Below, in pieces: positions 55,110 to 64,000 of a DNA stretch of 64,000 nucleotides (its first letter is position 1; each line of letters starts with the position of its first letter). The position numbers were made by a program, and so were the translations under genes. Source of the DNA: Hydrococcus rivularis NIES-593 (GTDB taxonomy: Bacteria; Cyanobacteriota; Cyanobacteriia; Cyanobacteriales; Microcystaceae). The notes beneath the pieces are model-generated. The model did not search any database, was not told where the DNA came from, and worked only from the letters and a program-made list of their open reading frames with translations. The stretch spans positions 1-64,000 of the forward strand of contig NZ_MRCB01000011.1 of assembly GCF_001904635.1 (NCBI RefSeq), written 5' to 3'.

Positions 55110-57038
55110 ATGAAGACTTCTATTGATTATTCCTACGATTATTCCTCCGTTAATTCTTTGTCTGAAATCTGGGCGATCGCAGCTCAGAAATTTGGCAATA
55201 TCGTTGCTCTACACGATCCTCACGCTAAACCGGAAGTCATTCTGACCTATGCTCAATTATTAGAGAAAATAAAGCAATTTGCGGCTGGTTTGCAAGCATG
55301 CGGCATACAGCCTGATTCTAAAGTCGCATTGTTTGCTGATAATAGTCCTCGGTGGTTTATCGCCGATCAAGGGATTATTATGGCTGGCGCGGCGAATGCA
55401 GTACGCTCGGCTACAGCAGATCGAGATGAACTTCTCTACATTCTGGACGATAGCGATAGTACCAGTTTAGTTATAGAAAATTTAAACGCTTTAAACAAAC
55501 TGCGTCCTCAATTAGACGATCTGCCTATTGAACTCGTAGTTTTACTTTCCGATGAAAGTCCCAATGCAAACGAACCGCTAAAAATTCTTAACTTTAAGCA
55601 GCTATTGGAACTCGGCGAAAGCCATAATTTAAACCCTATTCGGCAAGATCGGCAAACCTTAGCGACTCTTATTTATACCTCTGGAACCACTGGGAAACCT
55701 AAAGGCGTAATGCTATCTCACGGGAACTTACTGCATCAAGTGACAAATCTCATCGCTGTCATTCAACCCGAACCTGGCGATCGCGTTCTTAGCATCCTCC
55801 CGTCTTGGCACTGTTACGAGCGCAGTGGCGAATACTTTATTCTCTCCCACGGCTGCACTCAGATTTACACGAATATCCGCTCGTTTAAAAACGACCTGAA
55901 ACGGTTTAAACCCCATCATATGATTGGCGTTCCTCGTCTGTGGGAATCCCTCTATGAAGCCGTCCAAAAACAATTGCGCGAACAACCAGAGAGCAAACAA
56001 CGACTAGCGAACTTTTTCTTGGGAATTTCGACACGCTACATAATGGCTAGGCGCACCGAACAAGGTTTGAATTTAGAAAACCTTAATCCCTCTGGCGGCG
56101 AGCGTTTTATGGCTAAAATTACCGCTAATCTACTTGCTCCCCTACATGCTTTAGGCGATCGCCTAGTCTACCAAAAAATCCGTCAAGCAACGGGGGGAAA
56201 CATCAAAACCCTTATTAGCGGTGGCGGCGCTCTCGCCATGCATTTAGATAACTTCTACGAAATTATCGGCATTCCTTTACTGGTAGGATACGGACTGACA
56301 GAAACCTCCCCCGTGACCAATGCGCGTACCCTGAAACACAATCTTCGAGGTTCGGCAGGAAAACCGATTCCAGAAACGGAAATTCGCATTGTCGATCCCG
56401 ATACGCGCCAGACCCTACCCCCCACCCAAAAAGGAATCGTCCTCATTCGCGGGCCGCAGGTGATGCAAGGGTATTACAAAAAGCCCGAAGCTACGGCAAA
56501 AGTCATCGATGCAGAAGGCTGGTTCGACAGCGGCGATTTGGGTTGGGTAACGCCCACCAACGATCTCGTTTTGACGGGACGGGCAAAAGATACCATCGTC
56601 CTCTCCAACGGAGAGAATATCGAACCACAACCCATCGAAGATGCTTGCATCCGCAGTCCGTACATCGATCAGATTATGTTAGTCGGTCAAGACCAAAAAG
56701 CGCTTGGTGCCTTAATCGTCCCCAATTTAGAAACCCTCAAGCATTGGGCGCAGTCGCAACAACTCAATCTAACATTTCCAGAACCCAGCGCATCGCGAGA
56801 TGCGATCGAACGCAGCGACCTTTACAATAAAGCTGTTAGGGATTTATTCCGTCAAGAATTGAACCGAGAAGTCAACAACCGTTCCGGCTATCGCCCAGAC
56901 GACCAGATTAAGGTTTTTGAGCTGATTCTAGAACCGTTCTCTATCGAAAACGGCATGATGACTCAAACCCTAAAAGTTAAACGTCCGGTCGTTAGCGAAC
57001 GGTATCGCGATATTATTGACAGGATGTTTAAAAAATAA
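55110..57038 (+). CDS. aas: Fatty acid CoA/ACP ligase (AMP-forming)
   Basis: 642-residue adenylate-forming enzyme. The AMP motif is LIYTSGTTGKPKGVMLSHGN; further on GYGLTETSPVTNART, and the hinge block GWFDSGDLGWVTPTNDLVLT with GRAKDTIVLSNGENIEP. Cyanobacteria have a single main enzyme of this type, acyl-ACP synthetase (Synechocystis Slr1609), which recycles free fatty acids; the length and the insert around 255-310 fit it. ATG at 55110 (MKTSIDYSYDYS) is preferred over a TTG at 55071. Confidence 0.93.
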   Translation: MKTSIDYSYDYSSVNSLSEIWAIAAQKFGNIVALHDPHAKPEVILTYAQLLEKIKQFAAGLQACGIQPDSKVALFADNSPRWFIADQGIIMAGAANAVRSATADRDELLYILDDSDSTSLVIENLNALNKLRPQLDDLPIELVVLLSDESPNANEPLKILNFKQLLELGESHNLNPIRQDRQTLATLIYTSGTTGKPKGVMLSHGNLLHQVTNLIAVIQPEPGDRVLSILPSWHCYERSGEYFILSHGCTQIYTNIRSFKNDLKRFKPHHMIGVPRLWESLYEAVQKQLREQPESKQRLANFFLGISTRYIMARRTEQGLNLENLNPSGGERFMAKITANLLAPLHALGDRLVYQKIRQATGGNIKTLISGGGALAMHLDNFYEIIGIPLLVGYGLTETSPVTNARTLKHNLRGSAGKPIPETEIRIVDPDTRQTLPPTQKGIVLIRGPQVMQGYYKKPEATAKVIDAEGWFDSGDLGWVTPTNDLVLTGRAKDTIVLSNGENIEPQPIEDACIRSPYIDQIMLVGQDQKALGALIVPNLETLKHWAQSQQLNLTFPEPSASRDAIERSDLYNKAVRDLFRQELNREVNNRSGYRPDDQIKVFELILEPFSIENGMMTQTLKVKRPVVSERYRDIIDRMFKK

Positions 57039-57117
57039 TAGTCATTGGTCGTTGGTTATTGGTAATTCTAAAGACAGAGGACAAATGACTAATGACGAAA
57101 GATAAAGGACAATAGTT

Positions 57118-57567
57118 ATGGACGATATGCAAACTAGCTTGCTCTTAAAACGACCGGTCGTTGTTAAAGCTATAGTTACCTCTCGTTGGAAAGCTGAGGT
57201 GTTAGAGCGATTGAAAGCACAAATCGGTCAGCTTGACGCTCAGATACAACAATTAGATTTGCAGGGTCAAAGGGCGATCGCGGAATTGCAAAAACAAAGC
57301 ATCAGCTTGCCTGGTTCTCAAACCTCCCAGCAAGTTGAAAGCATTCAAAGTCAAGTTAACCAAAAGAAAAGCGAACTACTTGAGAAAAAAAATCAGTTTC
57401 TTCAGCAGATACAACAGGTGCAGCAATTTGAATTAGAGCAGGAAGTTTTTGAAGCACAAATGGAAAGCTTTTTTCGCATTGAAAAAGGCGAAAATTTAAT
57501 CAAAAAATTAAATGTTGAAATCGTGTTGCGAGACGGCGTGGTAGAAGAAATTCGCGGCGAGATTTAA
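57118..57567 (+). CDS. YlqD family protein
   Basis: 149 residues. The conserved start SLLLKRPVVVKAIVTSRWKA is followed by a long coiled coil (VLERLKAQIGQLDAQIQQLD to about 115) and a final small domain KGENLIKKLNVEIVLRDGVV. This is the YlqD family, present in Firmicutes and cyanobacteria; function unknown. It follows the acyl-ligase gene by 80 bp of heptamer-like repeats. No membrane segment or signal. Confidence 0.9.
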   Translation: MDDMQTSLLLKRPVVVKAIVTSRWKAEVLERLKAQIGQLDAQIQQLDLQGQRAIAELQKQSISLPGSQTSQQVESIQSQVNQKKSELLEKKNQFLQQIQQVQQFELEQEVFEAQMESFFRIEKGENLIKKLNVEIVLRDGVVEEIRGEI

Positions 57568-57666
57568 TTCTATTGGGGTTTACTGCTATCCTCTCTCACT
57601 TAGATGAGATGGATCTATCTCGGTTTTTGGACAAGGGAAGAGGAAAGTTCCTCTTTTTCCTCTTGT

Positions 57667-57775
57667 TATAGCAATGCTAATCGATTGCTCGGTGGTGCGA
57701 AAGCTCCTTCGCGCTTTGCCTCTTACTCGCTTTTAGGGAAATCGCGAGCATTCCGGCTCGCACTCCCTAAAAACT
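57667..57775. repeat. Degenerate relative of the 50207 MITE
   Basis: Begins TATAGCAATGCTAATCGATT and contains GGTGGTGCGAAAGC...GGCTCGCACTCCC, an inverted pair like TAGTGCG/CGCACTA. The right terminal repeat is not recognisable. Lies after ylqD. Confidence 0.55.
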
Positions 57776-57803
57776 CTGATTAATTTATCTAAGAGTACTA
57801 TAT

Positions 57804-58007
57804 TTACGAGCGATCGCTTTTTTCCTGTGAATTCTTTAGGTGTGGATTCAACTTAGATGGTGCTAGTTTAACTTGCTCGATCGCTTGTTCGATGCTAAGG
57901 TCAGAGCCAAAATGATGGCTCTCTTGAGCGAAAACTTTAGGAAAGTATAGGGTGACGGCGAATAGAGCCACGATAAAAAAAGGCAAATAATCTAACATTG
58001 TCTTCAT
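57804..58007 (-). CDS. Small exported or membrane protein
   Basis: 67 residues. The N-terminus KTMLDYLPFFIVALFAVTLY is one hydrophobic helix ending FPKVFAQES, which could be a signal peptide or an anchor. The remainder (DLSIEQAIEQVKLAPSKLNP) is hydrophilic. No family recognised. Divergent from petB by 320 bp. The ATG at 58007 is chosen; a TTG at 58031 is in frame but unlikely. Confidence 0.5.
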   Translation of the reverse strand: MKTMLDYLPFFIVALFAVTLYFPKVFAQESHHFGSDLSIEQAIEQVKLAPSKLNPHLKNSQEKSDRS

Positions 58008-58329
58008 GCGATCGATTTTTCCCAAGACCAATTAATTTAACCATGCTTACCTATTCTATTCGGCGATCGCTGGCAAATGTGGCAAACGTCTACCTCTGCG
58101 AGTAGACTCTCAAGTAATTTTCAAATTTTACAAACAATTTTAAGAAAGAAACAAAATGTTACGTTTTAGACGTGATACAATACGAAACAGACGCAATGCT
58201 TAAATCTTAGTCAGGGTAAAGGTTTCGGCTCGATTGGCTAAGACGAGCGCTTCTCGTCACCTGAGAAGTTGTAACGACAGATTAAGCACAAACCCTCGAT
58301 AACTCGAAATAGTTTGGCATCTTTTAACA

Positions 58330-58998
58330 ATGTTTTCTAAGCAAGTAACCGATTCTAAAGTCTATCAATGGTTTGAGGAACGCTTGGAAGTTCAAGCGAT
58401 CGCTGACGACATTACCAGCAAATACGTTCCTCCCCACGTCAATATCTTCTACTGCTTGGGTGGGATTACCCTGGTTTGCTTCCTAATCCAGTTCGCCACT
58501 GGATTTGCCATGACTTTCTACTACAAGCCAACCGTTACCGAAGCTTTTTCCTCTGTTGAGTACATCATGAACGAGGTAAACTTCGGCTGGCTAATCCGCT
58601 CCGTCCATCGCTGGTCTGCCAGTATGATGGTACTGATGATGATCCTGCACGTCTTCCGCGTTTACCTAACTGGCGGTTTCAAAAAGCCTCGCGAGTTAAC
58701 CTGGATCACGGGAGTCATCATGGCAGTAATCACCGTTTCTTTCGGCGTAACGGGCTACTCTCTACCTTGGGATCAGGTGGGCTACTGGGCTGTCAAGATC
58801 GTGTCAGGCGTACCCGCAGCTATTCCTGTCGTGGGAGACCAACTGGTTGAGTTGATTCGTGGCGGTAGCAGCGTCGGACAAGCAACCCTAACTCGCTTCT
58901 ACAGCTTGCATACCTTTGTGTTCCCTTGGCTAATGGCGGTCTTTATGTTAGGTCACTTCCTGATGATCCGCAAGCAGGGAATCTCTGGTCCCTTATAA
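58330..58998 (+). CDS. petB: Cytochrome b6
   Basis: Core subunit of the cytochrome b6f complex in thylakoids, carrying two b hemes and the covalent heme c(i)/x. 222 residues, four transmembrane helices. [10 protein letters not shown] places the heme c(i) Cys at 42; paired heme His appear in [20 protein letters not shown] and in [20 protein letters not shown]. The N-terminal extension relative to the 215-residue form is common in cyanobacteria. Followed by petD after 167 bp, the usual petBD operon. Confidence 0.99.
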   Translation: MFSKQVTDSKVYQWFEERLEVQAIADDITSKYVPPHVNIFYCLGGITLVCFLIQFATGFAMTFYYKPTVTEAFSSVEYIMNEVNFGWLIRSVHRWSASMMVLMMILHVFRVYLTGGFKKPRELTWITGVIMAVITVSFGVTGYSLPWDQVGYWAVKIVSGVPAAIPVVGDQLVELIRGGSSVGQATLTRFYSLHTFVFPWLMAVFMLGHFLMIRKQGISGPL

Positions 58999-59165
58999 TT
59001 CAGTGAACAGCGAACAGTCGATAATAAAAAGACATCCGATAATCGATCTTAAATAGCTAATGGCTGTAATGGCTTTTAGCTATTACCCGATCGCTGGTAA
59101 CTGAGATTTAATCTAAATCTACTAAGATTAACCGATCCTGAGTTAGTTAAGGAGAAAACAAACGC

Positions 59166-59648
59166 ATGGCTACTTTAAAAAAGCCGGATCTGAGCGATCC
59201 AGAACTACGGGCTAAACTAGCCAAAGGCATGGGTCACAACTACTATGGCGAACCTGCTTGGCCCAACGACCTACTTTATGTATTTCCCGTTGTGATTCTG
59301 GGAACGATTGGCTTAGTCGTTGCTTTAGCCGTTCTCGATCCTGCGATGATTGGCGAACCTTCTAATCCTTTCGCTACTCCCTTGGAAATTCTACCAGAAT
59401 GGTATCTCTACCCCGTATTCCAAATTTTGCGCATTCTGCCTAATAAACTGTTGGGTATCGCTTGCCAAGCTTTGATTCCTCTGGGGTTGATGCTCATTCC
59501 CTTCATCGAAAACGTCAACAAATTCCAAAACCCCTTCCGCCGTCCGGTTGCTACCGCCATGTTCCTGTTTGGAACTGTGGTAACACTTTGGTTGGGTGCT
59601 GGCGCTACCTTCCCCATTGACAAATCCTTGACTCTCGGTTTGTTCTAA
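59166..59648 (+). CDS. petD: Cytochrome b6f subunit IV
   Basis: 160-residue subunit IV, corresponding to the C-terminal half of mitochondrial cytochrome b. Three transmembrane helices; the quinol-oxidation (Qo) motif PEWY is in [15 protein letters not shown]. Start [20 protein letters not shown] and AAGGAGAAAACAAACGC before the ATG. Forms the b6f complex with petB immediately upstream. A strong terminator follows. Confidence 0.99.
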   Translation: MATLKKPDLSDPELRAKLAKGMGHNYYGEPAWPNDLLYVFPVVILGTIGLVVALAVLDPAMIGEPSNPFATPLEILPEWYLYPVFQILRILPNKLLGIACQALIPLGLMLIPFIENVNKFQNPFRRPVATAMFLFGTVVTLWLGAGATFPIDKSLTLGLF

Positions 59649-59670
59649 GACAAGTCGAGTTTTAATCCGG

Positions 59671-59706
59671 TGCCTGCGGTTATCTTGCGATCGCAGGCAT
59701 TTTTTT
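59671..59706 (+). terminator. Terminator of the petBD operon
   Basis: TGCCTGCG (59671-59678) pairs perfectly with CGCAGGCA (59692-59699), then seven T. It lies 23 bp after the petD stop. Confidence 0.9.
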
Positions 59707-59935
59707 GTTAGATAAGTCTATTTCTATTTAACAACTGCTGCCGCAAAATTCATTAGGATGACTTGACAAAGCCATACAGTCTTTGGTGTGTTTAAAGATG
59801 TGCTCATAATACCTACTGAATGCTAGGTAGAAAAGCAGTGCCAAATCCTTATTTTCCTAAAAGAATAGATAAAATTCGGCTCGATCGTCTATCTTTTAAA
59901 ACCTACTGAGCGTTCAATAGCCAAAGAAGGAATTT

Positions 59936-60390
59936 ATGTTGCCAAAATTTCGAGACAATGTTCTATTATTTGCAGTACTAGGAAGTTTAGCGCTTCCGTC
60001 CTCTGTCCAAGCCGAACTCAGCAGCCAATTAACCGTTGAGGTTGATGGACTGAGAAACCAAAAAGGGCAGGTTTGTGTGAGTCTATTTGCCAGTAGCAAA
60101 GGCTCCCAAGTAATGGGACTGATGCGGTACAAAATCAGTGTATGGTAATTACAGCCATGCCACAACTTGTAACCTTCGAGAATTTGCAACCCGGCAGTTA
60201 CGCTGTCGCAGTTCTCCACGATGCCAATAACGATGGTGAAGCGAATCGCAACGCTTTAGGAATTCCGGTGGAAGGATTTGGGTTTTCTAGAAATCCAGTC
60301 ATACGCACGGGTCCACCCAAGTTTAACGATGCTGTCGTCCTGGTCTTGGGTTCTAGTACAAAGATCCAGATTCAGTTGAATTACTTCTAG
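59936..60390 (+). pseudogene. DUF2141 gene with a one-base deletion
   Basis: Exported ~150-residue DUF2141 protein split by a frameshift. The first frame gives the signal peptide RDNVLLFAVLGSLALPSSVQ A and LTVEVDGLRNQKGQVCVSLF. After about 60103-60107 the reading moves to the next frame: NGTDAVQNQCMVITAMPQLV, LQPGSYAVAVLHDANNDGEA, GFGFSRNPVIRTGPPKFNDA. Restoring one T in GGCTCCC (reading G-F-P-S-N-G) makes it continuous and family-like. As written the product stops after 70 residues. Confidence 0.85.
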
Positions 60391-60452
60391 TTAAAAGCTG
60401 CGGCAGTTCTCGTATTCGCAGTCATTCTTTAATTTATTGGATATAAAGCACA

Positions 60453-60611
60453 ATGATAATCCCTGTCGATAACGATGGAGAAGATCGCAAGTGGATTCGG
60501 ATTGACAAGAACAGAAACACCGTTAAGCTGCTACATACAAAAATGGAACTTGAATACACAGAAGGCGAACTACTCAGGACTCAGGTCAGTTACCTTCCGA
60601 ATCCTACCTGA
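60453..60611 (+). CDS. Possible small protein or remnant (52 aa)
   Basis: Open stretch from an ATG at 60453: IIPVDNDGEDRKWIRIDKNR, then VKLLHTKMELEYTEGELLRT and QVSYLPNPT. The sequence looks protein-like (periodic charges, no low complexity) but no ribosome site is seen and I recognise no family. It may be a relic of a larger gene. A competing frame at 60475-60669 has less protein-like composition. Confidence 0.3.
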   Translation: MIIPVDNDGEDRKWIRIDKNRNTVKLLHTKMELEYTEGELLRTQVSYLPNPT

Positions 60612-60778
60612 CGCAAAGATTAAACTAGCGAGGACAGTCACTTTCACTATTCCTCAAGAATCTCAATAAAATCGCGATCGCGTTCAGCAATGCTCTATTT
60701 TTTCGCTACATTAGATAAGGTCGATAATTAACAATTCTTCATAAAGAATTTTCTATACCTATTACCCAAGGGATAGTC

Positions 60779-62368
60779 GTGTTTCAAGAAAACTTTGATG
60801 AAAACACTCCTGAGTTAAACAAAAAGCCTATACCTGACACAAATGGATCGGAGCCATACCTAGCCTCGCAGCTTTACGATGAGTTGCAGCTAGAGAAATT
60901 ATTCCTAGAAAAAAATGGGAAAACCTCCCCTCTGCCTTGCGAGAAAAAAGGTAAATCGGTAGTTCCTTCGATCGCTTTGGAAGAAGGCCAAGAGAACGAA
61001 GCGATCGAGTATCGGCAAGAAAAATCTTCTCGCCCTTGGTTATCAGGCAGGCGTGCCGTGTTGCTGGGTGTTGGCATTGGCATTGGAATAACGCTGATAG
61101 GAACTCGCTTTTTACCTTTTTCAGGGCAAAAATCAGCTAAAAGTCCTGCTGCCGCACCTGTAGCTAACGTTCGTGTTCCTGCTCAAAGCGTAACCGTAGC
61201 GCAAGTCAAAACTGCTCCCGTCAATCGTACCTTGAAAGCGACGGGTACGGTAGCGGCATTTGAAATGACTCCCGTCACGTCTCAAGCAACGGGACTGCAA
61301 ATTCAGCAAGTTTTAGTAGACGAAGGCGATTTTGTTAAAGCCGGACAATTGCTCGTCAAACTCGATGATTCGGTTCTCCAGGCAGAATTGACACGGGCAC
61401 AAGCAGCCGTTGCCGAAGCAGAAGCCAATTTGGAGAAACTAAAGACGGGAAATCGTTCGGAAGAAATCGAACGGGCGAGAGAACAGGTGAGAATGGCGCA
61501 AGCAGAAGCAATGCAAGCCGAATCCGATTTAGAATTAGCCAGAAAGCGAGTAGAACGCAATCGGAATCTAGAAGCAGAAGGCGCGATCGCGCGCGATCGC
61601 CTCGACGAGATCGTCAACGAAGAACGCAGCAAGCAATCTGCCTTCAATACAGCACAAGCAAAACTGCGAGAAGCACAGCAAAAACTCAAAGAACTAGAAA
61701 CAGGCGCCCGTCGAGAAGAAATTGCCCAAGCAGCCGCCAAACTTGCCCAAGCCAAAGGACAAGTTAAAGTAGTTATGGCACAGTTGAAAGATACGCGAGT
61801 CATCGCACCTGTAAGCGGCAAAGTTGCCGAAAGAAAGGCTCGCGTCGGCGATCTTACCTCAACCTCTGAAAAACTATTTACCATCATTGAAAACGGGCGC
61901 TTAGAACTGAGAGTTAAGGTTCCTGAAACGCAACTGCCTCTCATCCGTCTCGGACAATCGGTAGAAATTACTTCTGATGTGGATAGTAGCTTGAAACTGG
62001 TAGGACGAGTGAGAGAAATTATCCCCATCGTTAATGAAGAATCCCGTCAAGCAACGGTGGAAGTCGATTTACCCGCCCAGAGTGGTTTAAAACCGGGTAT
62101 GTTTTTGCGTGCCTCGATTACGACCTCTACCGCCACTAGCTTAACTACACCGATGGGAGCCATTTTACCGCAAGCAGACGGCAGTTCCATCGCCTATGTC
62201 CTTCAAGAAAACCAAACCGTTAAGGCACAGCCAGTCAAAACGGGAGAAATTCTTTCGGGCGATCGCATTGAAATTGTCGAAGGATTGCAAGCCGGCGATC
62301 GCGTCGTCGTTAAAGGAGCAGCCTATCTCAAAGACGGCGATCGCATCTCAGTTATCAGTCCCCAGTAG
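60779..62368 (+). CDS. RND efflux periplasmic adaptor (HlyD/AcrA family)
   Basis: 529-residue membrane-fusion protein. A long soluble N-terminus (1-85) precedes a single anchor helix (AVLLGVGIGIGITLIGTRFL). Then come the lipoyl/barrel-sandwich half (VTSQATGLQIQQVLVDEGDF), a long alpha hairpin rich in Ala/Glu/Arg (about 195-325), the second lipoyl half (RVIAPVSGKVAERKARVGDL), beta-barrel and membrane-proximal domains. Start is GTG at 60779 after AAGGGATAG; no in-frame ATG exists before the helix. Forms a tripartite pump with the RND gene 260 bp downstream. The hydrophilic ~85-residue extension before the anchor is unusual compared with AcrA. Confidence 0.93.
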   Translation: MFQENFDENTPELNKKPIPDTNGSEPYLASQLYDELQLEKLFLEKNGKTSPLPCEKKGKSVVPSIALEEGQENEAIEYRQEKSSRPWLSGRRAVLLGVGIGIGITLIGTRFLPFSGQKSAKSPAAAPVANVRVPAQSVTVAQVKTAPVNRTLKATGTVAAFEMTPVTSQATGLQIQQVLVDEGDFVKAGQLLVKLDDSVLQAELTRAQAAVAEAEANLEKLKTGNRSEEIERAREQVRMAQAEAMQAESDLELARKRVERNRNLEAEGAIARDRLDEIVNEERSKQSAFNTAQAKLREAQQKLKELETGARREEIAQAAAKLAQAKGQVKVVMAQLKDTRVIAPVSGKVAERKARVGDLTSTSEKLFTIIENGRLELRVKVPETQLPLIRLGQSVEITSDVDSSLKLVGRVREIIPIVNEESRQATVEVDLPAQSGLKPGMFLRASITTSTATSLTTPMGAILPQADGSSIAYVLQENQTVKAQPVKTGEILSGDRIEIVEGLQAGDRVVVKGAAYLKDGDRISVISPQ

Positions 62369-62534
62369 GAGCAAAACATGCCTTGCCCGTACAGGAGATA
62401 TCTAGTTTTTAATAAATTGATTTCAATGAACGCTATTAGTAAGAAGTTATTTTTTCCTCGTCGCCCGCCAGGAAGTCACTTTTGTTTTGCAACTAAAGAG
62501 TTTTGCAATCATAAGTTGAACAATTTTGAATTCG

Positions 62535-62578
62535 TAGTGCGGTCATCTTGCCCGCGCGAGCGAAACGCTCGCACTACT
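62535..62578. repeat. Short inverted repeat (GTAGTGCG family)
   Basis: GTAGTGCGG at the left and CGCACTAC at the right enclose GCCCGCGCGAGCG. It matches the inner palindrome of the MITE at 50207. Located between the adaptor and pump genes (62369-62631 otherwise gene-free). Confidence 0.65.
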
Positions 62579-62631
62579 GATTTTTACTTGATGCCTAATT
62601 AATAACAATTAACTAATAAAAAATCACTCAA

Positions 62632-64000
62632 ATGTCATTTCATATCTCTGCTTGGTCGATTAAAAATCCGATTCCTGTTATCGTAACTTTCCTAGTTCTA
62701 GCAATAGTCGGATTTTTTTCGTTTTTAAGCCTGGGCATCGATAATAGTCCCAATATTGACGTTCCATCGGTGACAGTTACCGTAACGCAACGCGGCGCGG
62801 GACCGGAAGAACTCGAATCCGAGGTCACCAAAAAAATTGAGGACGCGATCGCCAGCATCGGCAATATCGACCAGCTTACCTCAACGGTTACCGACGGCAC
62901 TTCTACCACAACCGTCAATTTCGTCTTGGGAACGGATAGCGATCGCGCTACCAATGACGTTCGCAACGCGATCGATCGAGTTCGCCAAGACTTACCCCAA
63001 GACATCGACGACCCCATCGTCAAGCGAGTACAATTTGCTGGCGGTGCGGTCATGACTTACGCCGTCAGTTCCCAGAAGCGATCCGTCGCCGAACTCAGCG
63101 ATCTCCTCGATCGCACAATTAATCGAGAACTGGCCAATGTTCCGGGCGTTGCCCAAATCGATCGCCTCGGCGGACTCGACCGAGAAATTCGCGTCGATCT
63201 CGATCCGAGTCGCCTGCAAGCCTATGGCATTACAGCGACTCAAGTTAACGACCAAATTCGCAACTTTAATGTTAACTTGCCTGGGGGTCGCTCCGAAATC
63301 GGCGGCAGCGAACAAAACGTCCGCACTTTAGGCAGTGCCAAAACCGTCGAAGATTTACAAAAATATCGCATCGTGTTGCCGGGAGGGGATTCGGTTCCGC
63401 TGTCGAGTTTGGGTCAAGTTAGAGATGACCGTGGCGAAGCGCGACAATCGGCATTTCTGAATGGAAAACCCGTGGTCGCTTTTTCGGTGCGACGGAGTAC
63501 GGGCAGTACCCTAGTTAGTGTTGAAGAAGGCGTGCGCCAAAAGATAGAAGAACTGAAAAAAACGCTACCTCAAGATATCAAATTTAATTTAATTTTTACT
63601 CGTGCCGATGCAATTCGGGCTTCTTACCAAGACATGATTAACGATCTGGTCTTTGGCTGCCTGCTGACAGTAATTACCATCGGGTTATTTTTGTGGAATG
63701 CGCGAGTAACCTTAATTACGGCGCTGTCTCTGCCGCTTTCCATCATTGCTACCTTCGGCATGATGAAAGTTTTTGGCTACACCCTCAATAATATGACGCT
63801 TCTGGCACTAGCGCTGGCGATTGGGAACTTAATCGACGATGCAGTGTGCATGATCGAAATTATCGACCAGCATTTGTTGATGGGTAAAAAACCCATGCAA
63901 GCGGCATTAGATGGTGCAAAAGAATTGGGCTTAGCAGTCTTGGCGACGGCTGCTACGATTATCGCCGTTTTCATTCCGGTTGCTTTTATGGGAGGGGTAG
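62632..64000 (+). CDS. RND efflux pump, AcrB/HAE1-like (partial, runs off window)
   Basis: First ~456 residues of an inner-membrane proton-driven exporter. Start FHISAWSIKNPIPVIVTFLV then a membrane helix; PSVTVTVTQRGAGPEELESE and EVTKKIEDAIASIGNIDQL are the classic porter-domain opening. NGKPVVAFSVRRSTGSTLVS and, in the fourth helix, LAIGNLIDDAVCMIEII, which carries the proton-relay Asp-Asp pair. The usual Gly before the pair is Asn-Leu-Ile here. The C-terminal half lies beyond 64000. Same strand as the adaptor; together they form an efflux operon, perhaps for lipids, drugs or metals. Confidence 0.95.
   Translation, partial: MSFHISAWSIKNPIPVIVTFLVLAIVGFFSFLSLGIDNSPNIDVPSVTVTVTQRGAGPEELESEVTKKIEDAIASIGNIDQLTSTVTDGTSTTTVNFVLGTDSDRATNDVRNAIDRVRQDLPQDIDDPIVKRVQFAGGAVMTYAVSSQKRSVAELSDLLDRTINRELANVPGVAQIDRLGGLDREIRVDLDPSRLQAYGITATQVNDQIRNFNVNLPGGRSEIGGSEQNVRTLGSAKTVEDLQKYRIVLPGGDSVPLSSLGQVRDDRGEARQSAFLNGKPVVAFSVRRSTGSTLVSVEEGVRQKIEELKKTLPQDIKFNLIFTRADAIRASYQDMINDLVFGCLLTVITIGLFLWNARVTLITALSLPLSIIATFGMMKVFGYTLNNMTLLALALAIGNLIDDAVCMIEIIDQHLLMGKKPMQAALDGAKELGLAVLATAATIIAVFIPVAFMGGV

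Noticed and set aside
60475-60669. 64-codon open frame
   Set aside because: Overlaps a more protein-like frame (60453-60611) and lacks start signals.
61303-62028. 241-codon frame antisense to the RND adaptor
   Set aside because: Created by the Ala/Glu/Arg-rich hairpin codons; Ser/Ala-rich nonsense on the minus strand.
62640-63315. Minus-strand frames over the RND pump start
   Set aside because: The plus-strand RND pump is unambiguous; these are shadows.

Overview
The window is cyanobacterial chromosome. The palindrome GCGATCGC (HIP1) recurs throughout. Marker genes are petB and petD (cytochrome b6f), nblA (phycobilisome degradation), a Delta9 acyl-lipid desaturase, a fatty acid:ACP/CoA ligase, DUF2301, DUF1400, YlqD, HpsJ-like and PEP-CTERM proteins. 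The style (HIP1-rich, many MITE-like repeats, IS remnants, broken accessory genes) fits a large-genome unicellular, colonial or baeocyte-forming lineage, for example something near Pleurocapsa/Hydrococcus. The genus cannot be fixed by reading alone. No rRNA, tRNA or CRISPR array was seen.

Layout. 0-6.5 kb: a decayed lactate-permease-like pseudogene, ureC, a CYTH phosphatase, a site-2 protease with CBS domains, a zinc-ribbon/FHA protein and 6-phosphogluconolactonase. 6.9-11 kb: an HpsJ-like protein, DUF502, nusB and ftsY. 11-17.6 kb: polysaccharide and accessory genes. These are a glycosyltransferase fused to a serine-acetyltransferase-like domain (with an A8 frameshift at its 5' end), an IS200 TnpA remnant, an AAA-like/STAND ATPase with upstream iterons, a small secreted peptide, DUF2301, and a coupled WcaF-like acetyltransferase and glycosyltransferase pair. 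17.7-26.2 kb: mostly housekeeping (cobU, an RluE-like pseudouridine synthase, proB, rpiA, an RRM protein, nblA, a divergent DUF62 protein, accC). 26.2-31 kb: dndE and dndD, two genes of DNA phosphorothioation, separated by a ClC channel pseudogene, an N-truncated marC and a frameshifted DUF29 gene; dndB and dndC are absent. 31-42.8 kb: glucokinase, an AT-rich DUF6056 membrane protein, a GatD-like amidotransferase, a membrane protein with HTH-like regions, LysM/M23 peptidase, homoserine dehydrogenase, a membrane GTPase, a PEP-CTERM protein and a Tat-exported FAD/Rieske oxidoreductase. 42.9-45.6 kb: an IS graveyard and a tyrosine recombinase. 46-53.8 kb: aroK, DUF1400, a large membrane protein, pterin dehydratase, a trypsin-like protease, cysteine desulfurase, desC, and a divergent TetR regulator fused to a catalytically dead recombinase-like domain. 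54-64 kb: an acidic heptad-repeat secreted protein, acyl-ACP/CoA synthetase, ylqD, petBD, a frameshifted DUF2141 gene, and an RND efflux adaptor plus pump; the pump runs off the window end.

Themes. (1) At least four repeat families are visible, one with nested 'full' and 'empty' copies whose ends resemble those of a local IS630 element. (2) Several genes are broken by one-base shifts, two of them in poly-A tracts. This could be real decay, programmed slippage or assembly error. (3) The most distinctive candidates for new biology are the TetR-recombinase fusion with paired 17-bp palindromic operators facing desC, the scattered dndD/dndE pair, the iteron-controlled STAND ATPase, and the DUF62 protein that lacks its catalytic residues.
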